Notes: generated from the sequence alone by a model not told the origin. Numbered from the stretch's first letter, positions 52,762 to 61,966 are shown. The stretch is 64,000 bases of DNA from Pseudonocardia sp. HH130629-09 (GCF_001294645.1 NZ_CP011868.1:1364001-1428000), one strand, 5' to 3'. Program-made: numbers and translations.

Positions 52762-53139
52762 TTGTCGGTCGCGGACTTCTCGGTGCTGTCGCGGGTCGTC
52801 GAGCACGGGGGCGGACGGATGGCCCAGCAGGAGCTCGGGGACATGCTCGGATGGCAGCGGGCGCGGCTGTCGCGCCACCTGGGACGGATGGTCGAACGGG
52901 GGCTGGTCGACCGCGACACCGACACCGACCGGCGGCGTCGGGTCGTCGTCACCGAACCGGGCCTGCGCTCGCTGCGGGCGGCCCGGCCCGCGGACGCCGA
53001 CGCCGTCCGCCGGGTGTTGCTCGTCCCCACCTCCAGCCCGAGGGGCGACGAGTTCTGGGCCACGCTCGTCCGGCTCGCCGAACGGGAGGACCCCCGCGGT
53101 GGTGGGGCCGAACGGGGTGATGGCGACCGCGGTCCGTAA
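52762..53139 (+). pseudogene. MarR-family regulator, N-terminus missing
   Basis: SVADFSVLSRVVEHGGGRMA then LGDMLGWQRARLSRHLGRMV and DTDTDRRRRVVVTEPGLRSL are the helix 2, recognition helix and wing of a MarR protein. The first ~30 residues, which form the dimer helix, are absent, and the only start is a TTG. It probably lost its 5' end at the junction near 52750. Confidence 0.6.
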
Positions 53140-53191
53140 CCGGTGCGCCTCCGATTCGTTGAATCGACACGGCTACCGTAAGGGGGGCGTC

Positions 53192-54598
53192 GTGTCAGGA
53201 CCGAGATGGGACCCGGACCCGGGTCGCTGGGTGCTCGGGGACGAGTCGTCCCCGGTGGCCCGCCGCGGACGACGCCGGTCGGTCGAGGTGATGGACCGGT
53301 CGGACGGCGATCCCGAGCGCCCGGCCCGGGATCTCTCGCCCGAGGACCTCGTCGCCGGCATCGTCTTCCCGACCGCACGGGAGCCCGGGCGCCGATCGGC
53401 CGGGCCGCGGGACCGCCCCCGGCCGATGACGGAGCGTGACGATCTCGCCCGGCGAGGAGCGGGTCGGATCGACCACGGTACCCGGCGCGGGCGTCGCCGT
53501 GCACCGGAGAGCGCCGGACCGGGCGTGCCCTCGTCCGACCGGACTCCCGGGGGATCGCCGACCGAGGAGCCCTACCCCGAGGACCAGTACGCCGAGGACC
53601 AGTACGCCGAAGGAGCGCGTCCGAGCGCGACGGTGCGGCCCCGGCCACACCCGGTGCGCCGGCCGCCGGCGGTCGTGTCCCCGCCCGGGCACGACCACAG
53701 CGGCCGTCCCCGCCACGGCGGCCGACGGCGGGCCGAGGACCGCGACGGGAGTCGGTACGGCCTCGGCGGGTTCGCGACCGCCGGCCCCCGCGACGACCTG
53801 GACGTGTGGGACGGTGGTCCGGATACCGGACCGGGACCCGACCTCCGTGCCGCCCGCCCCCGGCCCGTCGACCGGGCCCCGGAGACGGCGTGGGACGCGC
53901 GCGGACTGCCGCCTGTCGAGGCCCGGCCGGCCGACCCGCACGACCTCGGGTACGACCCGCGCGACCTCGACACCGACCTCGACCGTGGCGCCGGCCCCGG
54001 CTCCGACACCGACGACATCGGGGTGGAGCCCGACGACCGCCCGGAGGACCCGCCGCGGCGCGGACGCCGACGTGCGGTGCGGGCGGAGCCCCGTCGACGC
54101 CGATGGCCGTGGGTCGTCGGCGTCGCCGCGGCAGCCGCCGCGGTCGTGCCGATCGGGTTCGCCGTGTTCGGCGGCACCGGGGACCAGACCCCGGCCGCGT
54201 GGCGGGAGGGTTCGGTCGCGTTCGGGACGTCGACCGGTGGCGGCCAGCCCGGCGTCGTCCCGGCCGCCGACACCCCGGCGGCGGACACCGCATCCCACGG
54301 CGCGCCGGCTCCCGACGCCGCCGGTGGCGCGCCGGGTGAGGTCACCTTCGAGGTGAACGGCTCCGGCACGTCACGGATGATCACCTTCGGCGGTGGGTCG
54401 TCGGTCGGCCAGGCCTCCGAGGTCCCGCTGCCCTGGCGGCGGGCCGTCACGGCCTCGGACGAGCCCGCCGAGTACTCGGTGATCGCCTCCGGCGGGGACG
54501 GCGAGATCTCGTGCCGGATCCTCGTCGACGGTGCCGTCATCTCCGAGGAGACGGCCGGGAGCGGTTACTCCGCGGTGTCCTGCGTCGCCCGGCGCTGA
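53192..54598 (+). CDS. MmpS-like membrane-anchored protein
   Basis: 468 aa from GTG 53192, after AAGGGGGG. The first ~310 residues are disordered, rich in Asp, Arg and Pro, and include the short tandem EDQYAEDQYAE. One membrane helix (WPWVVGVAAAAAAVVPIGFA) is followed by an extracytoplasmic domain with EVTFEVNGSGTSRMITFGGG, ASEVPLPWRRAVTASDEPAE and ISCRILVDGAVISEE, which matches MmpS-family transport-accessory domains. No MmpL partner is adjacent. The very long cytoplasmic tail is unusual. Confidence 0.75.
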   Translation: MSGPRWDPDPGRWVLGDESSPVARRGRRRSVEVMDRSDGDPERPARDLSPEDLVAGIVFPTAREPGRRSAGPRDRPRPMTERDDLARRGAGRIDHGTRRGRRRAPESAGPGVPSSDRTPGGSPTEEPYPEDQYAEDQYAEGARPSATVRPRPHPVRRPPAVVSPPGHDHSGRPRHGGRRRAEDRDGSRYGLGGFATAGPRDDLDVWDGGPDTGPGPDLRAARPRPVDRAPETAWDARGLPPVEARPADPHDLGYDPRDLDTDLDRGAGPGSDTDDIGVEPDDRPEDPPRRGRRRAVRAEPRRRRWPWVVGVAAAAAAVVPIGFAVFGGTGDQTPAAWREGSVAFGTSTGGGQPGVVPAADTPAADTASHGAPAPDAAGGAPGEVTFEVNGSGTSRMITFGGGSSVGQASEVPLPWRRAVTASDEPAEYSVIASGGDGEISCRILVDGAVISEETAGSGYSAVSCVARR

Positions 54599-54626
54599 CC
54601 GGCGACCCCGGCGGGTGGTGCCGCGG

Positions 54627-55118
54627 TCAGTGTCCGGCCTCCCGGAACCGCTTCCGTGATTCCTCCAGCTCGGCCTCGGCCGCCGCCCGGTTCGCCCAGT
54701 CGGCGCCCTCCACGCTCTTGCCCGGCTCCAGGTCCTTGTAGATCTCGAAGAAGTGCTGGATCTCCCGGCGGTGGAACTCGGGCAGGTGGTGGATGTCGCG
54801 CAGGTTCTCCAGCCGCGGGTCGTGGGCCGGGACGCAGAGGAGTTTGTCGTCGCCACCCGCCTCGTCGGTCATCCGGAACATGCCGATGGTGCGCACGAGC
54901 ACGAGGACGCCGGGGAACAACGGCTCGCCGGTGGTGACGAGGAGTGCGTCGAGGGGGTCACCGTCCTCTCCGAGCGTGTCCTCGACGAAGCCGTAGTCGC
55001 CCGGGTACTGGGTGGCGGTGAACAGGGTGCGGTCGAGCCGGATGCGCCCGGACTCGTGGTCCACCTCGTACTTGTTGCGACTGCCCTTCGGCACCTCGAC
55101 CAGCATGTCGAACTCCAC
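54627..55118 (-). CDS. ppa: inorganic pyrophosphatase
   Basis: A 163-aa type I (family I) pyrophosphatase that hydrolyses PPi to phosphate in the cytoplasm and drives biosynthetic reactions. The signature [11 protein letters not shown] carries the Mg-binding Asp residues, with [15 protein letters not shown] at the start and DYGFVEDTL before it. Length is normal. A standard single-gene housekeeping locus. Confidence 0.97.
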   Translation of the reverse strand: MEFDMLVEVPKGSRNKYEVDHESGRIRLDRTLFTATQYPGDYGFVEDTLGEDGDPLDALLVTTGEPLFPGVLVLVRTIGMFRMTDEAGGDDKLLCVPAHDPRLENLRDIHHLPEFHRREIQHFFEIYKDLEPGKSVEGADWANRAAAEAELEESRKRFREAGH

Positions 55119-55265
55119 GGGCTCCTCCGATGCGTTGGCGTCAGGTCAAGGGCATACACGCTCGCCCGTCGGGGTGCACCCTGCGGAGGGACGGGGACCG
55201 CGTGGCGCGCTCGGCGGTGCCCGTCGGCGCCGGGCGGTGCCCGCCCGGCCCGGCCGCGCTCAGGG

Positions 55266-55733
55266 TCATCGGCCTTCGGTGACCCCGTCGGCCCAGCCGG
55301 CCCAGCCGGAGAAGTCCAGGGTCCCGGCTCGGTCGAGCCGATCGGCGAACTCGAACAGCGCCGGTGCCGCGGTCGGGTGGACGTCGAGGGCCTCACGCAG
55401 CTGCGCGCCGACGCAGGGCAGGTCGGTGAACACCGTCAGCCCCCACACCGTGCAGGCCTGGCCACCGGGTGCGCGGACGAGCGGTCCGAGCGCCCGGACC
55501 GCGGCGAGCAGCTCGGCGAGCAGCTCGTGGTGCGCCGGGTCGGTCGCTGCGGTGGCCACCGCACCGCCCGCGGCCCAGGCCAGGCCCTCGACCTCGTCGT
55601 CGGCGCGGTCGTCGACCCAGGCCGCCCGCAGCGGCCCGGCGAACCGGGTGACGGCGTCGGCGACGGTGGCCCGGCCGGCCAGCAGGTCCTCGACGAGGGC
55701 GCGGTAGGTGGCCTCGGCCTCGGCGAACTGCAC
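55266..55733 (-). CDS. hypothetical protein
   Basis: A 155-aa, mostly helical, acidic protein. FAEAEATYRALVEDLLAGRA begins it and ALFEFADRLDRAGTLDFSGW lies near the end. The coding pattern is good and the gene is free-standing. I do not recognise a family. Confidence 0.6.
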   Translation of the reverse strand: MQFAEAEATYRALVEDLLAGRATVADAVTRFAGPLRAAWVDDRADDEVEGLAWAAGGAVATAATDPAHHELLAELLAAVRALGPLVRAPGGQACTVWGLTVFTDLPCVGAQLREALDVHPTAAPALFEFADRLDRAGTLDFSGWAGWADGVTEGR

Positions 55734-55743
55734 GGAGCGCAGG

Positions 55744-56194
55744 CTAGTTCCTCCGGTCGGCGAAGCCGGCGGGCAGCTCTTCCGGGCCGACGGCGATGAC
55801 CGACTCGTCGTCGACGCCGACGTGTTCGAACAGCGTGATCTCGGCGAACTCCGGGATCGTCTCGATGGGGTAGGTCGGCCCGGCGTCGCGCAGCTCGCGC
55901 ATGCGGTCGAGGTGCGCGTTCTGGAAGCAGACGGTCTCCCTGCCGTCGTCGGCGACCCAGCGCGGGAAGAAGATGGTGCCGTGCAGACGCCGGCGGACCG
56001 GCATCACGCAGACGACGACCGAGGTGCCGGTCCGCTCGTTCCAGGACACCTTGTAGACGCCCTCGTCGAGCCGGACCAGGTCCACCTCCTGGTCCTTCAC
56101 CCAGCGCCCGCCGACGTGGCCGCTGTGGATCCGGTAGTCGATGGTTGTAGATGTACCGGTGGCCGACGACGGCGGTCAGATCGTTCTCGTCCAT
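55744..56194 (-). pseudogene. padC: phenolic acid decarboxylase, N-terminal deletion
   Basis: [16 protein letters not shown] from ATG 56194 matches the N-terminus of phenolic acid decarboxylases. The family then has a segment ending in NGWEY before [10 protein letters not shown]; here [20 protein letters not shown] follows directly in a different frame. About 14-16 codons appear lost and the frame is shifted. The rest (DGVYKVSW-like block, [30 protein letters not shown]) is intact to 55744. The enzyme would decarboxylate p-coumaric or ferulic acid. The lesion removes active-site surroundings, so it is probably inactive. Confidence 0.8.
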
Positions 56195-56251
56195 GTGGAT
56201 AGTTCTGCTCCAAAACTGTTCTGTGGCAATGCGACGTGCGACACTGTGCCT

Positions 56252-56683
56252 GTGACGACCGCTGCGCTGCTCGTCCATGAGCTCGGTCCGCTGCGGCGGA
56301 CCCTGCTGCGCCGCGCCAGGACCGACGCCGACCTGCCGGATCTCTCCGAAGCGCAGACCGAGCTGCTCCGCACGCTGGCCGCGGCCGGGCCACTGGCCCC
56401 GAGCGAGCTGGCCGCGAGGCTGCGCCTGGCCCGCTCCACCGTCAGCAACCTGTTGCGGACGCTCACCGCCGACCAGTTCGTGCAGCGACGCGACGGTGCC
56501 GACCGGCGCACCGTGCTCGTCGCCGTCGCGCCGCGGGCGACCGAGGCACTGGGGCGCTACGACGCGGCGGCCGAGACCCTGCTCGGTGTGGCGCTGGGCC
56601 GGCTCGCCCCGGCCGACCGCGCGGCGCTCGCCGTCGCCGCCCCGGTGCTGGCTCGGCTCACCGCGGCCCTCGACGCGGGCTGA
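56252..56683 (+). CDS. MarR-family regulator
   Basis: 143 aa from GTG 56252. The winged HTH contains LAPSELAARLRLARSTVSNL and the wing DGADRRTVLVAVAP; the ends form the dimer helices. It is divergent from the broken padC with a 57-bp gap that contains TTCTG twice, 14 bp apart. MarR proteins often answer to phenolic acids, so it likely controlled padC. ATG 56141 is also open but overlaps padC. Confidence 0.82.
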   Translation: MTTAALLVHELGPLRRTLLRRARTDADLPDLSEAQTELLRTLAAAGPLAPSELAARLRLARSTVSNLLRTLTADQFVQRRDGADRRTVLVAVAPRATEALGRYDAAAETLLGVALGRLAPADRAALAVAAPVLARLTAALDAG

Positions 56684-56814
56684 CGCGGCGCTGCCGTCCG
56701 GACCCCGCCTCCTCCCTGCGGTGGAGGCGCGAATCGTCCTGTGGACCGATTCGCCGGAGTGCGCCGACGGGCAGGCTCGGAGACGTCCCCGAGCCACCTG
56801 CGAAAGGCCCCACG

Positions 56815-57411
56815 ATGACGACCGAGTGCCCGGCCATGGTCCGCCTGAGCGACGCCATCGGCCGCACGGTCGAGGCCGGTACCGCCCGCGCCACCCTGCT
56901 GATGGACCTGTCGGGGACCCGCGCCATGGGGGAGGCGCTCCCGCGACGACTGCGCCCGCTGCCGGCCCTGGCCCGGGCCGTCCTGCGCCGGGTGCCCCGG
57001 CAGGTCGTGACCCGCGGCATCCTCGACCTCGCCCGGCGCCGCGCCATGGCGGGCCACGACCACATCGCGTTCCTGCAGATCGAGGACCAGGTCTGGAGCG
57101 GGCGGCCGGGTCGCAGGCTCGACACGCTGGGCCTCACCGACCCCGGCCGGATCGTCACCCCGCTCGCGGCGTTCGACCGGCTCGCCGAGGTGACCGGTGC
57201 CGTCGACCACGGCGTCGTCCCCGACCGCGGCGAGCGGTGGCGACGGCTGACCGTCACCACCGCCGACGGCGAGCCGGGCGAGGTGTGGCTCGACGGCGCC
57301 CACGTGCGCCGGATCCGGCTCCCCGAGCAGCGGCAGGACTCGACCACGGTGACCCTCGACGCGTTCGGCACCGACGTCGACGACCGCGACTGGACCCGGC
57401 TGCCGGGCTGA
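56815..57411 (+). CDS. hypothetical protein
   Basis: 198 aa starting at ATG 56815. LSDAIGRTVEAGTARATLLM near the start and QIEDQVWSGRPGRRLDTLGL then VDHGVVPDRGERWRRLTVTT suggest an alpha/beta fold like small LppX/LprG-type proteins, but there is no signal peptide. Family not recognised with confidence. Convergent with the MFS gene. Confidence 0.6.
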   Translation: MTTECPAMVRLSDAIGRTVEAGTARATLLMDLSGTRAMGEALPRRLRPLPALARAVLRRVPRQVVTRGILDLARRRAMAGHDHIAFLQIEDQVWSGRPGRRLDTLGLTDPGRIVTPLAAFDRLAEVTGAVDHGVVPDRGERWRRLTVTTADGEPGEVWLDGAHVRRIRLPEQRQDSTTVTLDAFGTDVDDRDWTRLPG

Positions 57412-57419
57412 GCTCCCGG

Positions 57420-58790
57420 TCAGCCGGCGGCCGCGGTCATCCGCTCGTTGTCCCGGCGCACCGAGCGCGCCGCGAGGAACAGCCCCACCGACGCGATCGC
57501 CATCGACAGCGGCACGATCACCGCGAGGGCCTGTCGCAGCCCGTTCGCCGCGGCCTCGGCCGGGCTCGCGCCCGCGGCGAGCGCGTCCGCGGCGAACGCG
57601 TCCGACAGCGCGCCGGCGATCACCGGCCCGACGGCGCCGCCGAGCAGGTAGAAGGCCGCGAAGAACACCGCCGTCGCCGTCGACCGCAGCCGTGGCCCGA
57701 CGACGTCGGCGACGGCCGGGTAGGCCGAGGTGTAGTAGAGGTACTGCAGCAGCCACCCGGCGCCGAACAGCACGACGAACGTGCCCGTTGCCTCCGGCCC
57801 CACGGACAGCGCGAACCAGGTCAGCGGGACCGACACCAGCGTCGCCACCGCACCGACCAGCACCCGAGCACCCGTCGAACGGCGGGCGGCCCGGTCGGAG
57901 ACCCAGCCGCCGACGAGCAGCCCGACCAGCCCCGTCACGCCGACGACGACGCCGGTGAGCACCGCCGCCCCGGTCAGGGACGCCCCGAAGTAGCGCTGGA
58001 ACAGCGGCACGGTGAAGGTGTTGACCGAGTACGAGGCGAGGTTCGCGCCGATCCCGGCGATGATCAGGAACCACATGGTCGGGACGGCCAGGACCCGGCG
58101 GAACGGCCGGTCGCCCGGCGTCGGCGGCGGCGTGGAGGCCGACGCCGCCGCGGCCGCGGTCCTCGACGCCGGTTCGGACGCGCCGCGGCGGGGCTCGCGC
58201 ACCAGGAAGAACCCGGCCGCGATCAGCAGCCCCGGGATCGCGGCCAGCACGAACGGCGCCCGCCACGTCCCGAACGCCTCGGCGATCGCGCCGACCGAGA
58301 AGTAGGCGAGGACGAGTCCGACCGGCAGCCCGAGCTGGAACAGCCCGAACGCCCGCGCCCGCTTCCCCGCCGGGTAGAGGTCGGCGATCGTCGAGTTCGC
58401 GGCGGGCGCGTAGCTGGCCTCGCCGACACCGACGCCGACGCGCATCAGCAGCAGGGAGGCGTAGTTCCAGGCCGCGCCGCTCGCGGCGGTCAGCAGGCTC
58501 CACGCCACGATGCCCCAGCCCATGATCCGGGCCCGCGAGCGGTGGTCGGCGAGCCGCCCGAGGGGGAGCCCGCAGACCGCGTAGACGACGGTGAACGCCG
58601 CCGCCAGGACGCCGATCTGCAGGTCGGAGAGCCCGAACTCCAGCTTGATCGGCTCGGCGACGATCGCCGGGACGGCCCGGTCGTAGAAGTTGAACGTGTT
58701 GGCGGCGAACAGCAGCGCCAGCACCCGGCCGGCGTTGGGGGCCTGTGCGCCCTGCTCGGTGGGCAGGAATCGTGCGCGTTCGGTCGTCAT
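57420..58790 (-). CDS. MFS transporter, Spinster-like
   Basis: A 456-aa protein with 12 membrane helices from ATG 58790. FAANTFNFYDRAVPAIVAEP is the first-helix signature of Spinster/GudP-type transporters. GRLADHRSRARIMGWGIVAW is motif A and GVGEASYAPAANSTIADLYP is typical of the family. The middle loop is Ala/Pro-rich. The substrate is unknown; such proteins often carry organic acids or aromatics, which would fit the neighbouring padC, by inference only. Confidence 0.87.
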   Translation of the reverse strand: MTTERARFLPTEQGAQAPNAGRVLALLFAANTFNFYDRAVPAIVAEPIKLEFGLSDLQIGVLAAAFTVVYAVCGLPLGRLADHRSRARIMGWGIVAWSLLTAASGAAWNYASLLLMRVGVGVGEASYAPAANSTIADLYPAGKRARAFGLFQLGLPVGLVLAYFSVGAIAEAFGTWRAPFVLAAIPGLLIAAGFFLVREPRRGASEPASRTAAAAASASTPPPTPGDRPFRRVLAVPTMWFLIIAGIGANLASYSVNTFTVPLFQRYFGASLTGAAVLTGVVVGVTGLVGLLVGGWVSDRAARRSTGARVLVGAVATLVSVPLTWFALSVGPEATGTFVVLFGAGWLLQYLYYTSAYPAVADVVGPRLRSTATAVFFAAFYLLGGAVGPVIAGALSDAFAADALAAGASPAEAAANGLRQALAVIVPLSMAIASVGLFLAARSVRRDNERMTAAAG

Positions 58791-58876
58791 GTGGCCCCCG
58801 GTCCTCGGCGCGGCCGCGCCGTTGCGGCCACCAGGGACAGACTGCCCGACGGGGACGATTCCGTCACCGTCCACGT

Positions 58877-59626
58877 TCACGCCCTGCCCGTGGCCACCAT
58901 CGACCGGGCACGGTCCGCGGGGCGGTCGTCCGGGCGCAGCCCGACCGGTCGCCGGGAGCGCGCCGCGGCCGCGGCGAGTGCCGTCGCGGCCGCGACCAGG
59001 GTCATCGGCACCGCGACGACCCCGACCGGGAGGACCTGGTGCAGCGAGCCCGTCGCCGCGACGGCGACGACGAAGACCGCGATGCGGGCGCCGGCTCCGG
59101 GGTTCCAGCTGCGCCCGGCCGGGTCGACCATGCCCGACACCCAGTTCGTGACGACCCCGGTGAAGTAGTTGGTGGGGGTGCCGGCCGGGCCGACCCGGCG
59201 CAGCGCCGCCCCCTGCAGGCCCATGGCCAGGGTCGCCGTCCCGATCATCGGCTCGACGGGGAAGGTGTGCCCGGGCCCGCCGAGCAGCCACGCGAGGCCG
59301 AACGCGGACAGGACCGCGAGCTCCAGGCCGAGCGTGACCCCGACGGCGCCCCGGGCCGGCAGCCTCCGCTCGGCCAGACCGGCCGTCACGGTGCCGGCGA
59401 CCAGGCCCATCACGTAGCCGCCCAGCGCCCAGGCCGCGGGAGCGAGCGCCGGGGCCGACCCCAGCCCCCGGCCGAGCGCCACGAAGCTGCCGGTCATGGC
59501 GCTGACGACCACGTCGTGGAACGCCGTGAACGAGGCACCGTCCAGGGCGCCCGCCGCCGCGGCCAGCAGCAGCGGTACCGCTGCGAAGATCCGTGCCGTC
59601 CGGGAGTCATGATCTGTTGAGAGCAC
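58877..59626 (-). CDS. DUF1275 (YoaK-like) membrane protein
   Basis: A 249-aa protein with about six helices. AGALDGASFTAFHDVVVSAM and TGSFVALGRGL match the DUF1275 start, and PTNYFTGVVTNWVSG the mid-protein Thr-rich motif. Function is unknown in the family. It lies 86 bp upstream of the MFS gene on the same strand, possibly in one transcript. Confidence 0.85.
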   Translation of the reverse strand: MLSTDHDSRTARIFAAVPLLLAAAAGALDGASFTAFHDVVVSAMTGSFVALGRGLGSAPALAPAAWALGGYVMGLVAGTVTAGLAERRLPARGAVGVTLGLELAVLSAFGLAWLLGGPGHTFPVEPMIGTATLAMGLQGAALRRVGPAGTPTNYFTGVVTNWVSGMVDPAGRSWNPGAGARIAVFVVAVAATGSLHQVLPVGVVAVPMTLVAAATALAAAAARSRRPVGLRPDDRPADRARSMVATGRA

Positions 59627-59650
59627 GGCGGCAGCATTCGGCAGCTCGGC

Positions 59651-60260
59651 CTAACGCGACGCTAAGTGGTGGGCAATGATCAGCTCACCGGACGGGGCGC
59701 GGCGGCCAGGACGCACGCCGGGTCCGCACCCGCACCCCGTCGGGGACGCGGCCGCCCGACAGGTCGGTTCCGTGCGCCGTGCCGTGGTCAGCCGGGTCCG
59801 CTCCGCGTAGCGCTCCACCGCCGCCACCAGCCGTTCCGGGTCGGCGATGGTCACGGTGATCCCGGGGTGTCGCAGGGTGCCGAACGGGTCGAGCGCCGGG
59901 ACGGGGCGGTGGAACCGGATGCACACACCCCGCTCGGTGGCGCTGCCGAACGTCACGCCCCGGTCGGCGAGCGACAGCCGCGCGCCGAGTGCCTTCACCG
60001 CGCGGAACGGGCCGGTGAGCTGGGCACCCGCCAGGTTCCGGACCGGTGTGGCGAGCGAGAAGAACCCGAAGCGGCCCCGCAGGCCGTCGTCGTCGAGGTC
60101 GACGTGGCGTCGGACGGATCGCCCACCCCGAACGGCAGCAGCGCCGCGCCGAAGCGCGGGTCGAGGTCGAACGGGTGGCGTCGGGGCGACGCGCGGAGTC
60201 GGGCACGCCTGCGGGTACCCGCTGCGCGCCGATCGACGCGGCGTGGCCCGTCCGGGTCAC
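59651..60260 (-). pseudogene. hypothetical protein with frameshifts
   Basis: The best protein reads PFDLDPRFGAALLPFGVGDP in one frame, then VDLDDDGLRGRFGFFSLATP and VKALGARLSLADRGVTFGSA in another. A single C deletion near 60095 would join them (GACGCCACGTC where GACGCCCACGTC is expected). The GTG at 60260 overlaps the DUF4177 stop, but its frame does not lead directly into the PFDLD frame, so a second lesion is likely. The family is not named with confidence. Confidence 0.55.
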
Positions 60261-60439
60261 CCCCGTGCCCGCTTGAGGATCACCCCGATCTCGATGGTCT
60301 GCCCCGCCCCGACCGCGGGCACAATCGTCCCGACCGTCTCCCATCCCTGGGAGCCGAGCTCGTTGAGCTCCTGCTCCATGCCGGGATAGTCGAAGCCCTT
60401 CCAGCCGAGCTTGTACTTCAGCACCTTGTGTTCGAACAT
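60257..60439 (-). CDS. DUF4177-like small protein
   Basis: A 60-aa protein: MFEHKVLKYKLGWKGFDYPG then LNELGSQGWETVGTIVPAVG. The LNELG-xx-GWE pattern is diagnostic of DUF4177. Function is unknown. GAGAGGACG upstream is the ribosome site. It lies just downstream of merR2 on the same strand. Confidence 0.85.
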   Translation of the reverse strand: MFEHKVLKYKLGWKGFDYPGMEQELNELGSQGWETVGTIVPAVGAGQTIEIGVILKRARG

Positions 60440-60465
60440 CGGTCGTCCTCTCCGTGAACGGGTGG

Positions 60466-61191
60466 TCAGTCGGTGGCCCGCAGCAGTGCCGAGAGGCGGA
60501 CGAGGACGTCCACCTGGGCCGGGTTGTAGAGCTCCCGCATCGCTGCGCTCGTCGTCTCCGCGAGGACCCGCGCGCCGCGCGGGGCGTCGTCGTCCGGGCC
60601 GGCCAGGTCCGGATGGGCCTCCTGGATTCGCCGCATGTACGGCGCCATCCGTTCGGCGAGGTCGGCGCGGGCTTCCTCGTCGGCGTCGGCGGGCAGGTGG
60701 TCGAACTCGCCGTCGGTCGGGTCGGCCGGCAGGTCACGCAGCAGCTCGCCGTAGGCGGTCAGCTTGCGCGGCCCCATGAACCGGCTCATGAGCAGCACCA
60801 CCGACCGGTCGGACTCGGTCAGCGCGGCCGCCTGCGCCGGCGCCATGGCCACCAGCAGGTCCGCCGGAGCCCGGCGGTCGATGATGGTGGCGAGCTCGAG
60901 GCGGGCCCGCTGCAGCCGTTCGATCGTGGCGGCGAGCTCGGCGTCGAGCGTGCGCAGCGCCTGCTCGGGGTGGTCGCCCTCGTCGAGGGTGTCCGCGATC
61001 TGCGGCAGCGAGAACCCGAGATCGGCCAGCCGCTTGATGCGCAGCAGCCGCACGAGGTGATCGACCCCGTACTGCTTGTACCCGTTGGATCGTCGTTCGG
61101 GCTCGGCCAGCAGCCCCACCTGGTGGTAGTGCCGCACCGCCCGCAGGCTCGTGCCGGCCAGCTCGGCGACCTCCCGGGTGCTCCACGTCAT
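60466..61191 (-). CDS. MerR-family regulator (second paralogue)
   Basis: 241 aa from ATG 61191. The HTH is WSTREVAELAGTSLRAVRHY with the wing KQYGVDHLVRLLRIKRLADL. The C-terminal ligand domain includes SDRSVVLLMSRFMGPRKLTA and ends [18 protein letters not shown], colinear with the MerR at 44819-45547. It is divergent from a four-gene operon. Its own promoter (site 4) and that of the operon (site 3) carry the same operator. Confidence 0.9.
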   Translation of the reverse strand: MTWSTREVAELAGTSLRAVRHYHQVGLLAEPERRSNGYKQYGVDHLVRLLRIKRLADLGFSLPQIADTLDEGDHPEQALRTLDAELAATIERLQRARLELATIIDRRAPADLLVAMAPAQAAALTESDRSVVLLMSRFMGPRKLTAYGELLRDLPADPTDGEFDHLPADADEEARADLAERMAPYMRRIQEAHPDLAGPDDDAPRGARVLAETTSAAMRELYNPAQVDVLVRLSALLRATD

Positions 61192-61198
61192 GGTGAGG

Positions 61199-61229
61199 AG
61201 CCCACACCGTGCCGTCGCGGCATGGTCAA
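61199..61229 (-). promoter_or_regulatory. MerR-type promoter, site 4 (merR at 61191)
   Basis: On the minus strand TTGACC, a 19-bp spacer with TGCCG-N3-CGGCA (61210-61222), then TGGGCT, 8 nt before the ATG. This indicates autoregulation and a very short leader. Confidence 0.72.
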
Positions 61230-61267
61230 GCCGGCAGTGACCTGGACCACACGACAGCGTCTTCGGC

Positions 61268-61298
61268 TTGAGTGTGCCGCTGCGGCACGGACTTCCCT
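61268..61298 (+). promoter_or_regulatory. MerR-type promoter, site 3 (DUF3159 operon)
   Basis: TTGAGT, a 19-bp spacer with TGCCG-N3-CGGCA (61275-61287), then TTCCCT. It drives the operon that starts at 61331 and lies back to back with site 4, 51 bp away. Confidence 0.75.
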
Positions 61299-61330
61299 CG
61301 TCACAGCACACCACGACGAGGGAGGACGGC

Positions 61331-61966
61331 ATGACCATGACCGAGCCGCAGCAGGACGAGACCCGCGACCGCGCCACCCCGAGCCTGCTCGACCAGATGG
61401 GCGGGACCGCGGGGTTCGTCTACTCGACGATCCCGGTGATCGTGTTCGTGACGGCGAACGCCTTCCTGTCCCTGCCGCTGACCATCGGCATCGCCGTCGC
61501 GACCGGTCTGGCCCTGTTCGGATACCGGCTGCTGCAGGGGGAGAGGTTCAGCTCGGCGGTCGGCAGCCTGCTGGGCGTCGCGTTGGCGGCCGGGGTCGTC
61601 GCCTGGACCGGGTCGGCGCGCGACTTCTTCGCGATCGGCATCTGGGCCGCGCTGGCCGGGTTCGTCGTCACCGCCGGCTCGCTGCTGGCCCGCAGGCCGC
61701 TCACCGGCGTGATCTGGAACGCGATGCACGGCGGTACGCACCCCTGGCGCTCGACGCCCGCGGTCCTGCGCGCCCACGACCTCGCCACGGCAGCCGCCGC
61801 GCTGGTGTTCGGCGCGCGGTTCGGGATCCAGCAGTGGCTCTACGTCGCCGAGTCCACCGGCGGGTTGGGCGTCGCCCGGGTCGCCATGGGCACCCCGCTG
61901 ACCGTGCTGGCCGCGCTGGTGGTCGTCTGGGCGTTCCGCCGCAGCACGAAGGCCCTCGTCCGGTGA
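61331..61966 (+). CDS. DUF3159-like membrane protein
   Basis: 211 aa from ATG 61331, after GAGGGAGGA. Five or six hydrophobic helices; TAGFVYSTIPVIVFVTANAF opens the membrane part and FGYRLLQGERFSSAVGSLLG is the family segment. AMHGGTHPWRSTPAVLRAHD lies in a later loop. DUF3159 has no assigned role. It is the first gene of a coupled operon; its TGA overlaps the next GTG. Confidence 0.8.
   Translation: MTMTEPQQDETRDRATPSLLDQMGGTAGFVYSTIPVIVFVTANAFLSLPLTIGIAVATGLALFGYRLLQGERFSSAVGSLLGVALAAGVVAWTGSARDFFAIGIWAALAGFVVTAGSLLARRPLTGVIWNAMHGGTHPWRSTPAVLRAHDLATAAAALVFGARFGIQQWLYVAESTGGLGVARVAMGTPLTVLAALVVVWAFRRSTKALVR

Noticed and set aside
52386..54293. 635-codon minus-strand frame opposite the MmpS-like gene
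   Set aside because: Extreme Arg/Pro content and no homologous features; the plus strand has a recognisable membrane helix and MmpS domain.
56277..59168. 963-codon plus-strand frame from MarR to DUF1275
   Set aside because: It crosses four well-supported genes on both strands and is composed of Arg/Pro/Gly-rich sequence; a GC-rich artefact.
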